From Mycolicibacterium neoaurum (GTDB lineage: Bacteria; Actinomycetota; Actinomycetes; Mycobacteriales; Mycobacteriaceae): 64,000 bases of DNA. The notes beneath the pieces are model-generated. The model did no database searches, was not told the origin of the DNA, and was given only the letters and a program-made list of their open reading frames with translations. Location: positions 2,170,001-2,234,000 of the forward strand of contig NZ_JAQIIX010000002.1 of the NCBI RefSeq assembly GCF_036946495.1. Reading direction: 5' to 3'. The position numbers and the translations under genes are program-made. Positions 43,953 through 52,384 of the stretch are shown piece after piece (within the stretch, counting starts at the first letter, position 1; every line of letters begins with the position of its first letter).

Positions 43953-44546
43953 TCAGGAAACGGCGTCGCGAATCGACCGGCGGGCCACCGCGAAGCGGGC
44001 CTCGACGGCTTCGCGGACCGACACCGCGGTGGCGTTGAATTCGCTCCACTCCCGGTCGATCACGTCACGCACGTCACCGCGCCTGCCGACGGTGACGGCC
44101 ACCTCGAACACACCGTCCACTGCCGAGGACACAAGCTCGCCCTGCCCGCGTACCGCCGCTGCGGCCACCTCCGCGGCGCCGGTGATCACGGCGTTCGGCA
44201 GCGGTGCCTGCTGATTGACATACGCGCCGACCGCGGTGCGAATCCGACTGCCCGCCATCAGGACCGCATCTTGGACGGCCTCGTTGGTCTCACCGAGTGC
44301 GGCGGGCAGCGTGGCGCCGCTACGGATCGCCGCGATCACCTTCGCGGGCGACTCGACCACCGCGACGGCGGCGTCGGTGGTTGCCTCGATCAGCTGGTTG
44401 CTCAGATCCTGGCCCGCGTCGAGCTGCCGCTCGAGGACGTCGCCGGCGTGGCGACGGGTGTCGGATTCGACCACCGGCACGATCTCGGCGTCGATGAAGG
44501 CGTCTGTGGCGGATTCGGTGTTCTCGGGGGTGACGGTGTCGGTCAT
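43953..44546 (-). CDS. Hypothetical Ala/Val-rich helical protein
   Basis: 197-aa acidic protein with no recognised domain. Long predicted amphipathic helices (AVAVVESPAKVIAAIRSG, AVITGAAEVAAAAVRGQGELVSSAVDGVFEVAVTVG) without a clear membrane segment or signal. Co-directional with the downstream hydrolase (7 bases), so the two probably share a transcript. Confidence 0.6.
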   Translation of the reverse strand: MTDTVTPENTESATDAFIDAEIVPVVESDTRRHAGDVLERQLDAGQDLSNQLIEATTDAAVAVVESPAKVIAAIRSGATLPAALGETNEAVQDAVLMAGSRIRTAVGAYVNQQAPLPNAVITGAAEVAAAAVRGQGELVSSAVDGVFEVAVTVGRRGDVRDVIDREWSEFNATAVSVREAVEARFAVARRSIRDAVS

Positions 44547-44634
44547 GGGAGGCCATTCAACGCCGCAGAGCCGACAGCGCGGTGGCGTCGGGATGGCCGC
44601 CGGATGACGCGGACGGATCGGTCAGCCGAATCGG

Positions 44635-45465
44635 CTACACCCAGTACGGCACACGCGCGCGGTACTGGCGCATTGCGAACGCCGCACAGAGCCAACCGAC
44701 CGCCGTACACACCAGCACGACGATCCAATGCCGCAGCTCCTGATCGGCGCCGAGCAGCGGTGCGCGGACGATGTCGACATAGTGCAGCAACGGATTGAAC
44801 TCGATGATCTTCGCCCAGCCGCCGGCACCCTGCCTGCGCAGCGTCTCGTCGTTCCAGATGATGGGGGTCATGTAGAACAGCAGCTGCGCGAGGCTGAAGA
44901 GCAACGGGCTGATATCGCGATACCGGGTGGCCAGGATGCCGAAAACGATTGCCACCCAGACGCAGTTCAGCACAATCAGGAACAGCGCGGGAATGAACGT
45001 CAGGTCGGTCCACTTCCACGGTTGCGGGAAGATGATCGCGATGATCACGAAGATGATGATGTTGTGCGCGAACAACAGCACCTGGCGCCACACCAACCGG
45101 TAGACGTGCACACTCAGTGGCGTCGGAAGCTGTTTGATCAGACCCTCGTTGGCGACGAACACGTCGGCACCCTCGATGATCGCCGCATTGATCAGGTTCC
45201 AGATGATCAGGCCGAGAGTCACATACGGCAGGTGCTCGGACAGTTCGAGATTGAACAGCTTGGAGTACAGGCCGCCGAGGGCCAGCGCCATGGTCCCGGT
45301 GGCGATGGTGATCCAGAACGGGCCGAGCACCGAACGCCGATAGCGCTGCTTGATGTCCTGCCACCCGAGATGCAGCCACAGTTCGCGCTTGCCGAACCCG
45401 CCCCGCAGATCACCCCAGGCGCGCGCCATCGTCTTGGACTGGGCCGCCGCGTCGACGATCGTCAT
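44635..45465 (-). CDS. wzm: Galactan exporter ABC permease Wzm
   Basis: 276-aa ABC-2-type permease with six membrane segments (LGPFWITIATGTMALALGGLY, YVTLGLIIWNLINAAIIEGA, IIIFVIIAIIF..). With Wzt it flips the lipid-linked galactan to the periplasm. Matches M. tuberculosis Rv3783. ATG 45465 overlaps the glfT1 stop (ATGA); order wzt-glfT1-wzm is conserved. Tandem Trp/Arg-rich C-terminus (RQYRARVPYWV) as in the family. Confidence 0.92.
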   Translation of the reverse strand: MTIVDAAAQSKTMARAWGDLRGGFGKRELWLHLGWQDIKQRYRRSVLGPFWITIATGTMALALGGLYSKLFNLELSEHLPYVTLGLIIWNLINAAIIEGADVFVANEGLIKQLPTPLSVHVYRLVWRQVLLFAHNIIIFVIIAIIFPQPWKWTDLTFIPALFLIVLNCVWVAIVFGILATRYRDISPLLFSLAQLLFYMTPIIWNDETLRRQGAGGWAKIIEFNPLLHYVDIVRAPLLGADQELRHWIVVLVCTAVGWLCAAFAMRQYRARVPYWV

Positions 45466-46400
45466 GCGCCCCGCCTCTCCGCCTCAGCCTGATATCTCGA
45501 AAACTTTTCGTGCCTGCCCAATTTGCGCAAACGCAGCCACTCCCGCAGACCCGCCGGGTCGCGTCGGGTCACCAGGAAGAACCACCCGAAACGCACCCAT
45601 TCCTGGAGTATCAGTCTGCGTAATCCGCGCTGCGCCTGCAGATAACCGCGGTTGCGGTAGGTGAAGTATCGCTTCACGGCATCGTCGGGATACTGCGTGT
45701 GCATGCGACCGCCCAGGATCGGCTTGAATTCGTCGGCGCCGTCCGGATGCAGATACGACGCGTCCAAACAGGTGCCGAACGGCAGACCGGACAACACCAG
45801 TCGGCGGTGCACATCGGTCTCGTCGCCGCGGATGAACAGTCGAAGATCGGGGACCCCGACCGATTCCAGTGTGGTCGCGGCGAACAGCGCTCCGTTGAAC
45901 AGCGAAGCGATGCCCGGCAGCAGGTCGTCCGATGCGTCGACCTTCAGCTCCGAGACATGCCTGCGCCATGCCACGCCCCGGCGCAGCGGGAAGGCCAGCC
46001 GAGAAGGATCTGCGAGATCGCAGACCATCGGCGATACCGCGGCCAGCGCGTGCTTCTCGGCACAGCCGAGCAACGTCGCCAGGACGGAGTCGTCGGCGGG
46101 CCGGCCGTCATCATCGGCCAGCCAGACCCAGTCCGCGCCGAGTGCCAACGCATGCAACATGCCGAGCGCGAAACCACCCGCGCCGCCCAGGTTTCGGCGG
46201 GAGCCGAGATATGTCGTCGGTATCGGTTGGGCGGCCACCAGCTCGGCGACCGCCTGATCGTTGTCGTTGTCGACGACGATCAGATGGTCGGGCCTGCGGC
46301 GCTGGCCGGATACCGCGGCCAGCGACACGGTGAGAGCCTCGACACGGCGGTGGGTGACGATGACCGCGACAACACGCTGCTGGGTCGCGGCGTCAGCCAT
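45462..46400 (-). CDS. glfT1: Galactofuranosyltransferase GlfT1
   Basis: 312-aa GT2-family enzyme that adds the first two galactofuranose residues to the decaprenyl-PP-GlcNAc-Rha acceptor, priming GlfT2. N-terminal VVAVIVTHRRVEAL, LIVVDNDN; metal-binding DDD in WLADDDGRP; acceptor-side RGDETDVHRRL and His in YLHPDG. ATG 46400 overlaps the wzt stop by eight bases and matches the family start; the longer frame to 46445 lies inside wzt. Confidence 0.92.
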   Translation of the reverse strand: MADAATQQRVVAVIVTHRRVEALTVSLAAVSGQRRRPDHLIVVDNDNDQAVAELVAAQPIPTTYLGSRRNLGGAGGFALGMLHALALGADWVWLADDDGRPADDSVLATLLGCAEKHALAAVSPMVCDLADPSRLAFPLRRGVAWRRHVSELKVDASDDLLPGIASLFNGALFAATTLESVGVPDLRLFIRGDETDVHRRLVLSGLPFGTCLDASYLHPDGADEFKPILGGRMHTQYPDDAVKRYFTYRNRGYLQAQRGLRRLILQEWVRFGWFFLVTRRDPAGLREWLRLRKLGRHEKFSRYQAEAERRGA

Positions 46401-47193
46401 GTCGTTCGTTCTCATCGAGCACCTCACGCACGTGCCGGGCCGCATCGGGGCCCTCGTAGGCGCCGACGACCTCCTCGATACCGCCGGTCATCCGGATGGT
46501 GCCGTGATCGACCCACATCGCCGTCTTGCACAGCTGGGCGAGGAACTCGTTGGAGTGGCTGGCGAACACCAGGATTCCGGACCGCGCGACCAGGCTCTGC
46601 AGCCGGGTGCGGGCCTTCTTCATGAACTCCGCGTCGACCGCGCCGATCCCCTCGTCGAGCAGCAGGATCTCCGGGTCGATGCTGGTGACCACGCCCATCG
46701 CCAGCCGCACCCGCATACCGGTGGAGTAGGTGCGCAGCGGCATGGACAGGTAGTCGCCGAGCTCGGTGAAGTCGGCGATCTCGTCGACCTTGGCCAGCAT
46801 CTGCTTGCGGGTCTGGCCGAGGAACAGGCCGCGGATGATGATGTTCTCGAATCCGGAGATCTCGGGATCCATGCCGACGCCGAGATCGAACACCGGGGCC
46901 ACCCGGCCGCGCACCGTCGCCGATCCGCGGGTGGGTTCGTAGATGCCCGACAGCAACCGCAACAGCGTCGACTTCCCGGCACCGTTGTGCCCGACGAGGC
47001 CGACGCGGTCACCCATCTGCAGGGACATGGTGATATCGCGCAGCGCCTCGATGACCACGACATTGGCGTCATTGCGGCCGATGGTGCCGCCGGCCTTGCC
47101 GAGGAAGGCCTTCTTCAAGGACCGCGATTTGGCATCGAAGATCGGGAACTCCACCCACGCGTTCTGGGTGGAGATGTAAGGACTGTCGGTCAC
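46393..47193 (-). CDS. wzt: Galactan exporter ABC ATPase Wzt
   Basis: 266-aa ABC ATPase. Walker A GHNGAGKST, signature region YSTGMRVRLAMG, Walker B EILLLDEGIGAVD and switch His in FASHSNEF are all visible. Energises galactan export with Wzm (M. tuberculosis Rv3781). No extra C-terminal substrate-binding domain, as usual for this family. ATG 47193, seven bases after bpa. Confidence 0.93.
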   Translation of the reverse strand: MTDSPYISTQNAWVEFPIFDAKSRSLKKAFLGKAGGTIGRNDANVVVIEALRDITMSLQMGDRVGLVGHNGAGKSTLLRLLSGIYEPTRGSATVRGRVAPVFDLGVGMDPEISGFENIIIRGLFLGQTRKQMLAKVDEIADFTELGDYLSMPLRTYSTGMRVRLAMGVVTSIDPEILLLDEGIGAVDAEFMKKARTRLQSLVARSGILVFASHSNEFLAQLCKTAMWVDHGTIRMTGGIEEVVGAYEGPDAARHVREVLDENERHG

Positions 47194-47199
47194 GGGCGG

Positions 47200-47703
47200 C
47201 TACAGGTACTGCCCGGTGCCCGGGTGGGTCGGCCCGCGCTGGCCCTGGGGCGCCATTCCCGGCGGCAGCTGACGCATCTGCTCCAGCTGCGCGCGGGCGG
47301 CCATCTGCTGGGCGAACAGCGCGGTCTGGATCCCGTGGAAAAGGCCTTCCAGCCAGCCGACCAGCTGGGCCTGGGCGATGCGCAGCTCGGCATCGGAGGG
47401 CACCGAGTCGTCACTGAAAGGCAGCGTCAGGCGCTCGAGTTCTTCGCGCAACTCCGGCGCCAAGCCCTCCTCGAGCTCGCGGATGCTGCTGCTGTGGATC
47501 TGTGCCAGCTTGCTGCGGCTGGCCTCGTCCAGCGGAGCCGCCCGCACCTCTTCGAGTAGCTGCTTGATCATGGTGCCGATGCGCATGACCTTGGCCGGTT
47601 GCTCGATCAGGTCGGTCAAAGCCTTGTCCTCGTCCGCGCCCGACGGGGCATCGTCGCCGGTGAGGATCTCGACGTTGTCGTCATCGCCGGAGTGGATCGT
47701 CAT
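47200..47703 (-). CDS. bpa: Bacterial proteasome activator Bpa (PafE)
   Basis: 167-aa homologue of Rv3780 (Bpa/PafE), the ATP-independent ring activator of the 20S proteasome. Helical core (IGTMIKQLLEEVRAAPLDEASRSKLAQIH) and the essential C-terminal GQYL tail that docks into the proteasome alpha ring. ATG 47703 gives the conserved MTIHSGDDD start. It precedes wzt as in M. tuberculosis but has no evident link to galactan export. Confidence 0.92.
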   Translation of the reverse strand: MTIHSGDDDNVEILTGDDAPSGADEDKALTDLIEQPAKVMRIGTMIKQLLEEVRAAPLDEASRSKLAQIHSSSIRELEEGLAPELREELERLTLPFSDDSVPSDAELRIAQAQLVGWLEGLFHGIQTALFAQQMAARAQLEQMRQLPPGMAPQGQRGPTHPGTGQYL

Positions 47704-47929
47704 GGTGTCCGACACTAGTCCTTTCCGGTCCCGGTGAATCTGCCCGGCCGTACCGATGTTGCTCCCGCGCATACCAGCAACAACGGCGGTGATTGGGGCC
47801 ACGGGCCGTGCACGGCCTGCATTAGTATGGCTGCCGAAGTGATCCGGGCCGGGTCCCTGCAGCGCGGCAGGCCCCGTAACCCGATGCGTGTCCGTCTGTG
47901 CGATTCACGGACGTTCTAAGGTGGCTGAC

Positions 47930-49126
47930 ATGGTGTATGACGTTGCCCGGGTGCGGGGGTTGCACCCGTCGTTGGGCGACGGCTGGGTACATCTGGACGC
48001 CCAGAACGGGATGCTGCTACCGGATTCGGTGGCCACCACCGTGTCGACGGCTTTCAGAGGCTCCAAGCCCATCGCCAGCGGTCCGCACCCGTCGGCGCGT
48101 CGCAGCGCGACGGTCCTGGCCGCCGCCCGGCAGGCCATCGCCGATTTCGTCGGTGCCGATCCGGACGGTGTGGTGCTCGGTGCTGACCGGGCCGTCCTGC
48201 TGACAACCCTGGCCGATGCCGCATCGGTGAAGGTGGGGCTGGGCTACGAGATCGTGCTTTCCCGGCTGGACGACGAGGCCAACATCGCGCCGTGGCTGCG
48301 TGCGGCCAACCGGTACGGCGCCAAGGTCAAATGGGCCGAGGTCGACATCGAAACCGGTGAGCTGCCCACCTATCAGTGGGAGAGCCTGATCACCGCGCCG
48401 ACCAAACTGGTCGCGCTCACCTCGGCATCGGCGACGCTGGGAACCGTCACCGATCTGACTCCGGTCACCAAGCTCGTCCACGAGAACAGTGGACTCGTCA
48501 TCGTCGACCATTCGGCGGCCGCGCCCTACCGGCTCATCGATATCGACGACATCGATGCCGATGTGGTGGCGCTCAATGCCGTCGCCTGGGGTGGCCCGCC
48601 GATCGGTGCGCTGGTCTTCCGCGACCCGGCCGTCATCGACCAGTTCAGCTCCGTATCGCTGGATCCGGATGCCACCGGGCCCGCCCGGTTGGAGACCGGA
48701 ACTCATCAGTTCGGGCTGCTCGGCGGTGTGGTCGCCAGCATCGAGTACCTGGCGAATCTGGACGAGGGTGCCACCGGCTCGCGCCGGGAACGCCTGGCGG
48801 TCTCGCTGGAATCATCGGCCGCCTACCTGGACCGCTTGTTCGGCTACCTGTTGTCCTCGCTGCGGTCTCTGCCGCTGGTAATGGTGCTCGGCAATCCGGT
48901 CGAGCGGATCCCGGTGCTCAGCCTGGCCGTCGACGGGGTGCCCGCCGAGCGAGTGATGCAGCGGCTGGCCGATAACGGCGTGCTGGTGAGCAGGAGCAAG
49001 CACTCGCGGGTTCTGGAGGCGTTCGGCGTCAACGACATCGGCGGTGCGATCAGTGTCGGTCTGTCGCACTACACGACCGCCGCCGAGGTCGACCAGTTGG
49101 TTCGGGTGCTCGCCTCGCTCGGCTAA
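47930..49126 (+). CDS. Class V aminotransferase-fold protein (Rv3778c-like) without an evident PLP lysine
   Basis: 398-aa cysteine-desulfurase-like protein, orthologous by context and sequence to Rv3778c. N-terminus MVYDVARVRGLHPSLGDGWVH; Asp that would bind the PLP ring N in VIVDHSAAAP. At the position where SufS/IscS enzymes carry the Schiff-base lysine (consensus HK-x-x-GP) the sequence is NAVAWGGPPIGALVF, with no lysine, so a classical desulfurase reaction is doubtful. ATG 47930; GTG 47921 is possible. The stop overlaps that of the convergent oxidoreductase gene by three bases. Confidence 0.82.
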   Translation: MVYDVARVRGLHPSLGDGWVHLDAQNGMLLPDSVATTVSTAFRGSKPIASGPHPSARRSATVLAAARQAIADFVGADPDGVVLGADRAVLLTTLADAASVKVGLGYEIVLSRLDDEANIAPWLRAANRYGAKVKWAEVDIETGELPTYQWESLITAPTKLVALTSASATLGTVTDLTPVTKLVHENSGLVIVDHSAAAPYRLIDIDDIDADVVALNAVAWGGPPIGALVFRDPAVIDQFSSVSLDPDATGPARLETGTHQFGLLGGVVASIEYLANLDEGATGSRRERLAVSLESSAAYLDRLFGYLLSSLRSLPLVMVLGNPVERIPVLSLAVDGVPAERVMQRLADNGVLVSRSKHSRVLEAFGVNDIGGAISVGLSHYTTAAEVDQLVRVLASLG

Positions 49127-50103
49127 CTGTTGTCGGACACCTTCAGCAACACCTTTCCGGCGACATCGCCGGAGGACAGCAATGCATGCGCCTTGGCGGC
49201 GTCCTGGACGGGTAGCTCCGCACCGATCAGTGGGCGGACCCGTCCCGCGGCGATCATCGGCCAGACGTTCTCGGTGACCTGCGCGACGATCGCGCCCTTT
49301 CCCTCCGGGCCATCCACGGGACGGGAACGCAGCGCAGTGGCCAGAACACCGGCGCGCTTGCCGAGCAACTTGGCGATGTTCAGTTCGGCCTTGATGCCGC
49401 CCTGCATCCCGATGATGACCAGCCGTCCACCGGGCGCCAGCGCGTCGATGTTCCGGTCCAGGTACTTGGCGCCCATGATGTCGAAGATGACGTCTGCGCC
49501 ACCCGCCGCGGACACCCGCTCGACGAAGTCCTCGTCGCGGTAGTTGATCGCGATTTCGGCGCCCAGTTCGGTGCACAGTGCCAACTTCTCGGCCGAGCCG
49601 GCCGTCACGGCCACCCGCGCGCCGAGTTCCCGTGCGACCTGGATGGCGTGGGTGCCGATGCCACTGCCTCCGCCGTGCATCAGCAGCAGTGCACCCGGGT
49701 TCAGGTGTGCGGTCATCATCAGGTTGGACCACACCGTGCAGGCGACCTCGGGCAGGGCGGCTGCCTCGTGCAAACCGATACCGTCGGGCACCGGCAGCAA
49801 TTGTGCGGCGGGCACCGCTACGTACTCGGCATATCCGCCACCCGCCAGCAAAGCGCATACCGGCTGACCGATGGTCCACCCGCGTACCGCGTCGCCGAGT
49901 TCGGTGATCGTGCCGGAGACTTCCAGGCCGAGGATGTCGCTGGCACCCGGTGGTGGCGGGTAGTTGCCCGCGGCTTGCAGCAGGTCGGCCCTGTTGACTC
50001 CGGCCGCGGCCACGCGGATCACCACTTCACCCGCTTGAGCTGCGACATCAGGAACTTCTTGCCATGTCATACGTTCGGGTGAAACAACTGAAACAGCCTT
50101 CAT
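49123..50103 (-). CDS. NADPH:quinone oxidoreductase-like (zinc-free MDR)
   Basis: 326-aa medium-chain dehydrogenase/reductase of the quinone oxidoreductase group: GEVVIRVAAAGVNRADLLQAAGNYPPPPG at the N-terminus, NADPH-binding HGGGSGIGTHAIQVARELGA, and lacking the catalytic zinc Cys ligands. Corresponds to Rv3777. ATG 50103 is chosen (MKAVSVVSPERM); the longer frame covers the divergent MarR gene promoter. Tail-to-tail with the aminotransferase-like gene. Confidence 0.88.
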   Translation of the reverse strand: MKAVSVVSPERMTWQEVPDVAAQAGEVVIRVAAAGVNRADLLQAAGNYPPPPGASDILGLEVSGTITELGDAVRGWTIGQPVCALLAGGGYAEYVAVPAAQLLPVPDGIGLHEAAALPEVACTVWSNLMMTAHLNPGALLLMHGGGSGIGTHAIQVARELGARVAVTAGSAEKLALCTELGAEIAINYRDEDFVERVSAAGGADVIFDIMGAKYLDRNIDALAPGGRLVIIGMQGGIKAELNIAKLLGKRAGVLATALRSRPVDGPEGKGAIVAQVTENVWPMIAAGRVRPLIGAELPVQDAAKAHALLSSGDVAGKVLLKVSDNS

Positions 50104-50144
50104 TGACGCTAGGCTACGCTGCCGCGCGAACGTAGGATCGGGCG

Positions 50145-50657
50145 ATGGAAGCGTTGATGGGGGGGCGTACGGCAAGCTCGATGCCGGGCCTGGATATCGC
50201 CGAGCAGAAATCGTGGCAAAACTTTCTGGACTCGGCACTGCGGCTGTACGCAACATTGAACCGGTCGTTGGCCGACAGTCATGGACTGACGCTCAATGAC
50301 GTGCGATTGCTCGACATTCTGGACAGTTCCGACAGTGGTTCGGCGCGGATGGGGGATCTCGCCGAGGGACTGATGTCACTGCCCAGTCGGGTCACCAGGC
50401 AGATTCACCGGTTGGAGAAGCTGAACCTGGTCAATCGGGTCGCCAGCCAGGATGACCGGCGCGGCGTGCTGGCGACCATCACCGACGAGGGCCGTGCCCT
50501 GCTGGCGGACGCCATGCAGACCTACGGCTCAGAGGTGCGCAGCCACTATCTGAACCGGTTGTCGCGCTCGCAGATCACCGCAATGGGCGAGAACTGCCGG
50601 CGGATCAGCGCCGGTCTACAGGCCGATGGGCGGGCCGCGAAACTCGGACGGGTGTAG
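50145..50657 (+). CDS. MarR-family transcriptional regulator
   Basis: 170-aa winged-helix protein with MarR topology: N-terminal helix QKSWQNFLDSALRLYATLNRSL, wHTH GDLAEGLMSLPSRVTRQIHRLEKLNLVNRV, wing with DDRRGVLATITDEGRALL. Divergent from the quinone oxidoreductase gene (41-bp gap from ATG 50103), which is therefore a likely target. ATG 50145. tRNA-Ser follows 19 bases downstream. Confidence 0.85.
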   Translation: MEALMGGRTASSMPGLDIAEQKSWQNFLDSALRLYATLNRSLADSHGLTLNDVRLLDILDSSDSGSARMGDLAEGLMSLPSRVTRQIHRLEKLNLVNRVASQDDRRGVLATITDEGRALLADAMQTYGSEVRSHYLNRLSRSQITAMGENCRRISAGLQADGRAAKLGRV

Positions 50658-50676
50658 ACCGCTTAGGCTGTCGGAC

Positions 50677-50766
50677 GGTGGCGTGGCAGAGCGGCCTAAT
50701 GCACTCGCCTTGAAAGCGAGAGACGGCTAACACCGTCCGGGGGTTCAAATCCCTCCGCCACCGCCA
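50677..50766 (+). tRNA. tRNA-Ser (anticodon TGA)
   Basis: Acceptor arms GGTGGCG and CGCCACC pair perfectly; the D-arm begins TGGCAGAGCGGCCTAATGC, the anticodon loop is CTTGAAA with TGA at its centre, there is a long class II variable arm (GACGGCTAACACCGTC) and the T-loop is GGGGGTTCAAATCCC. The 3' CCA is encoded (50764-50766). It forms the left border of the island-like region. Confidence 0.96.
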
Positions 50767-51391
50767 CAGGATCGATGGTCGAACCCGGCGGACGCTGGGG
50801 TTTGCGTGCTTCACAAAACTAGTTGGCCGTGCTTTCTGTCTGCGTTGTGCGTGGCTGGGCCCTCCAATGCCCAACTTCGGAACGGGTGTCTCGGGTTTCT
50901 AGATTGCCGGCTTTGGCGCTGACTGCCTCTGCGACTTTGATCGCCCGGGCCGATGGACATGCGTGAGTGGATCCGCTGCTCGTCCGCGCTGAGACGCTGC
51001 CTCGCTCAGCCGCAGCATTTACGGCATGACCGCACGCCCGAAGACGCCCAGTTGTCCTGGGACGCATCACCGACCGCTGTCGGTATCAAAGGAAGCGGCG
51101 CTAGCCAGGTGTAGCGAAGCTATCGGCTATCGGTGGATACATCCAATCCAGCCGCGGAAGGCAAATTATGTGGGCGATGGGCATGGCGGTTTGGCGCCAA
51201 AATTCCGGGCAGAAATTGAAGCTGCTACGGCGCGAAGGTGCGGTTTGCGCGAGCGCACTGAACGTTTGCTTGATTGCGGAGTCAACTATCAGCTACGTGC
51301 ATAAATGCTATTTCGCGTAGATTGCCACCGCTGCGGCGAATGTAGGAGTACGTTCGCGAACCTGGGAATGATCCTGCCTAAGGGGGCGGCT
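50767..51391. other. Gap without a convincing gene after tRNA-Ser
   Basis: 625 bases with no credible coding region. An open frame at 51026-51304 (92 aa) starts without a clear ribosome-binding site and has no recognisable features. No integrase remnant, terminator or repeated tRNA end was seen. Base composition is less GC-rich than the flanking core genes. Confidence 0.6.
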
Positions 51392-52114
51392 ATGGGGATC
51401 TTTCGTTGGGTGTGCGTCGACTCGGCTGTTGCTGTGTGCGTGTGGGGCGCTGCGTGGATAGCGCCGGCTCATGCCGAGCCGGTTGCCGATTGCGCTAGTT
51501 ACCCGATCACAGGATTCTGTGCACCCGGTGGTCCAGACGCTCCGCCGGGGGCGGATGCGGGGTACGTTCCCGGCCAAGTGCCGCCGGATCCCAATGCGTC
51601 AGGGAACGCAATTCCCGATCTGCAGCCCGGAGGAGATGTCAGTGGTGGCGGGCCTGCTGCAGACGCGATCGGTGCGTATCTCCCTAGCTTCAACGATCCA
51701 TCCATCGCAGAAGGCGACGGTTCGCACGTGCTCGGGTGGGTTGGATGTGGACTGGGTGTTTTCAATCCTTCTGTAAGGCAGATGTTTTCGGTACTCAATG
51801 CCCTCAACAAATGTGGTCAACGGGCGGGTATCTACGCCACCCGTGGATACTGGCGCGTCGGGGCGCTATGGGCTGGGGGAATCGTCATGATCTCCCAGAG
51901 AGCGCTACAGAGCCCCCTTCAGTACTTGCCAGAATGCATCGGACTTGGCGGTGACGTCGCTGGCGGCGGCCCCGGCGGTGGTCTGGTTTGCACCGATCGG
52001 TACGCCATCACGACGCCGAGTGACACGTACTACGTGGCGATAACCGGATTGCCAGGTGAGGTATGTGGCGCCATCGCCAGCGCACATGCGGCGTATCCAC
52101 ACTCGCCGTGGTGA
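51392..52114 (+). CDS. Exported Gly/Pro-rich hypothetical protein
   Basis: 240-aa protein with signal peptide (about residues 1-29, ending PAHA|EPVADC). The mature part begins with a Cys-containing, Pro/Gly/Asp-rich segment (GFCAPGGPDAPPGADAG.., about residues 39-85), then a region with paired Cys (GWVGCGLGVF, NKCGQRAG, PECIGLGG, LVCTDRY, GEVCGAI) likely forming disulfides. No family recognised. ATG 51392 follows AAGGGGGCGG; the in-frame ATG 51305 upstream would mask the signal peptide. Codon use is less GC-biased than the core genes. Confidence 0.7.
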   Translation: MGIFRWVCVDSAVAVCVWGAAWIAPAHAEPVADCASYPITGFCAPGGPDAPPGADAGYVPGQVPPDPNASGNAIPDLQPGGDVSGGGPAADAIGAYLPSFNDPSIAEGDGSHVLGWVGCGLGVFNPSVRQMFSVLNALNKCGQRAGIYATRGYWRVGALWAGGIVMISQRALQSPLQYLPECIGLGGDVAGGGPGGGLVCTDRYAITTPSDTYYVAITGLPGEVCGAIASAHAAYPHSPW

Positions 52115-52171
52115 CTCACCAGCTGTCAGTCCAATCCAATCGATCATCGACCGAATGTAGGGGTGAGAGCT

Positions 52172-52344
52172 ATGAGCATCTCCGTCCTTCCTGAAATAGC
52201 TGTGACGACCTATCGCTATCTGCGGGGTGGGTTGGTTGTCGCGGTCGCGGCACTGGCAGCAGGGGTATTAACCGACCGAGCCGGCGGAAACTGCTTCGAA
52301 GCGTCCATCAGCGCGTACTACTTCACCTCCGCCCACAGTGTTTT
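52172..52344 (+). pseudogene. 5' fragment of an IS-split membrane protein gene
   Basis: Encodes the first 57 residues plus two bases of codon 58 of a multi-pass membrane protein: one hydrophobic segment (GGLVVAVAALAAGVL) and the family-like motif SISAYYFTSAHSV. The start is ATG 52172 (GTG 52163 is in frame upstream). At 52344 it is interrupted by the IS; reading on into the element gives a nonsense tail that stops at 52381. Joining to 53615 restores a continuous 327-residue frame with SISAYYFTSAHSVFVAVL, as in uninterrupted actinobacterial relatives (recalled pattern SISAYYYTP-x-x-x-VFVGAL). Confidence 0.85.
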
Positions 52345-52369
52345 GGGACTGCCCCGGGTTCAGTTGACT
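52345..52369 (+). repeat. Left terminal inverted repeat of the IS
   Basis: 25-bp end sequence beginning GGGACTGCCCC and ending AGTTGACT; the matching end is at 53587-53611 in inverse orientation. Flanked outside by TTT. Confidence 0.9.
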
Positions 52370-52384
52370 CGCGGGGTGTGAACT

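Noticed and set aside
50605..50874. 89-aa minus-strand frame across tRNA-Ser
   Set aside because: It is the antisense translation of the tRNA (WRRDLNPRT..-type peptide), a well-known annotation artefact.
51026..51304. 92-aa frame after tRNA-Ser
   Set aside because: No ribosome-binding site, no recognisable domain, atypical composition.
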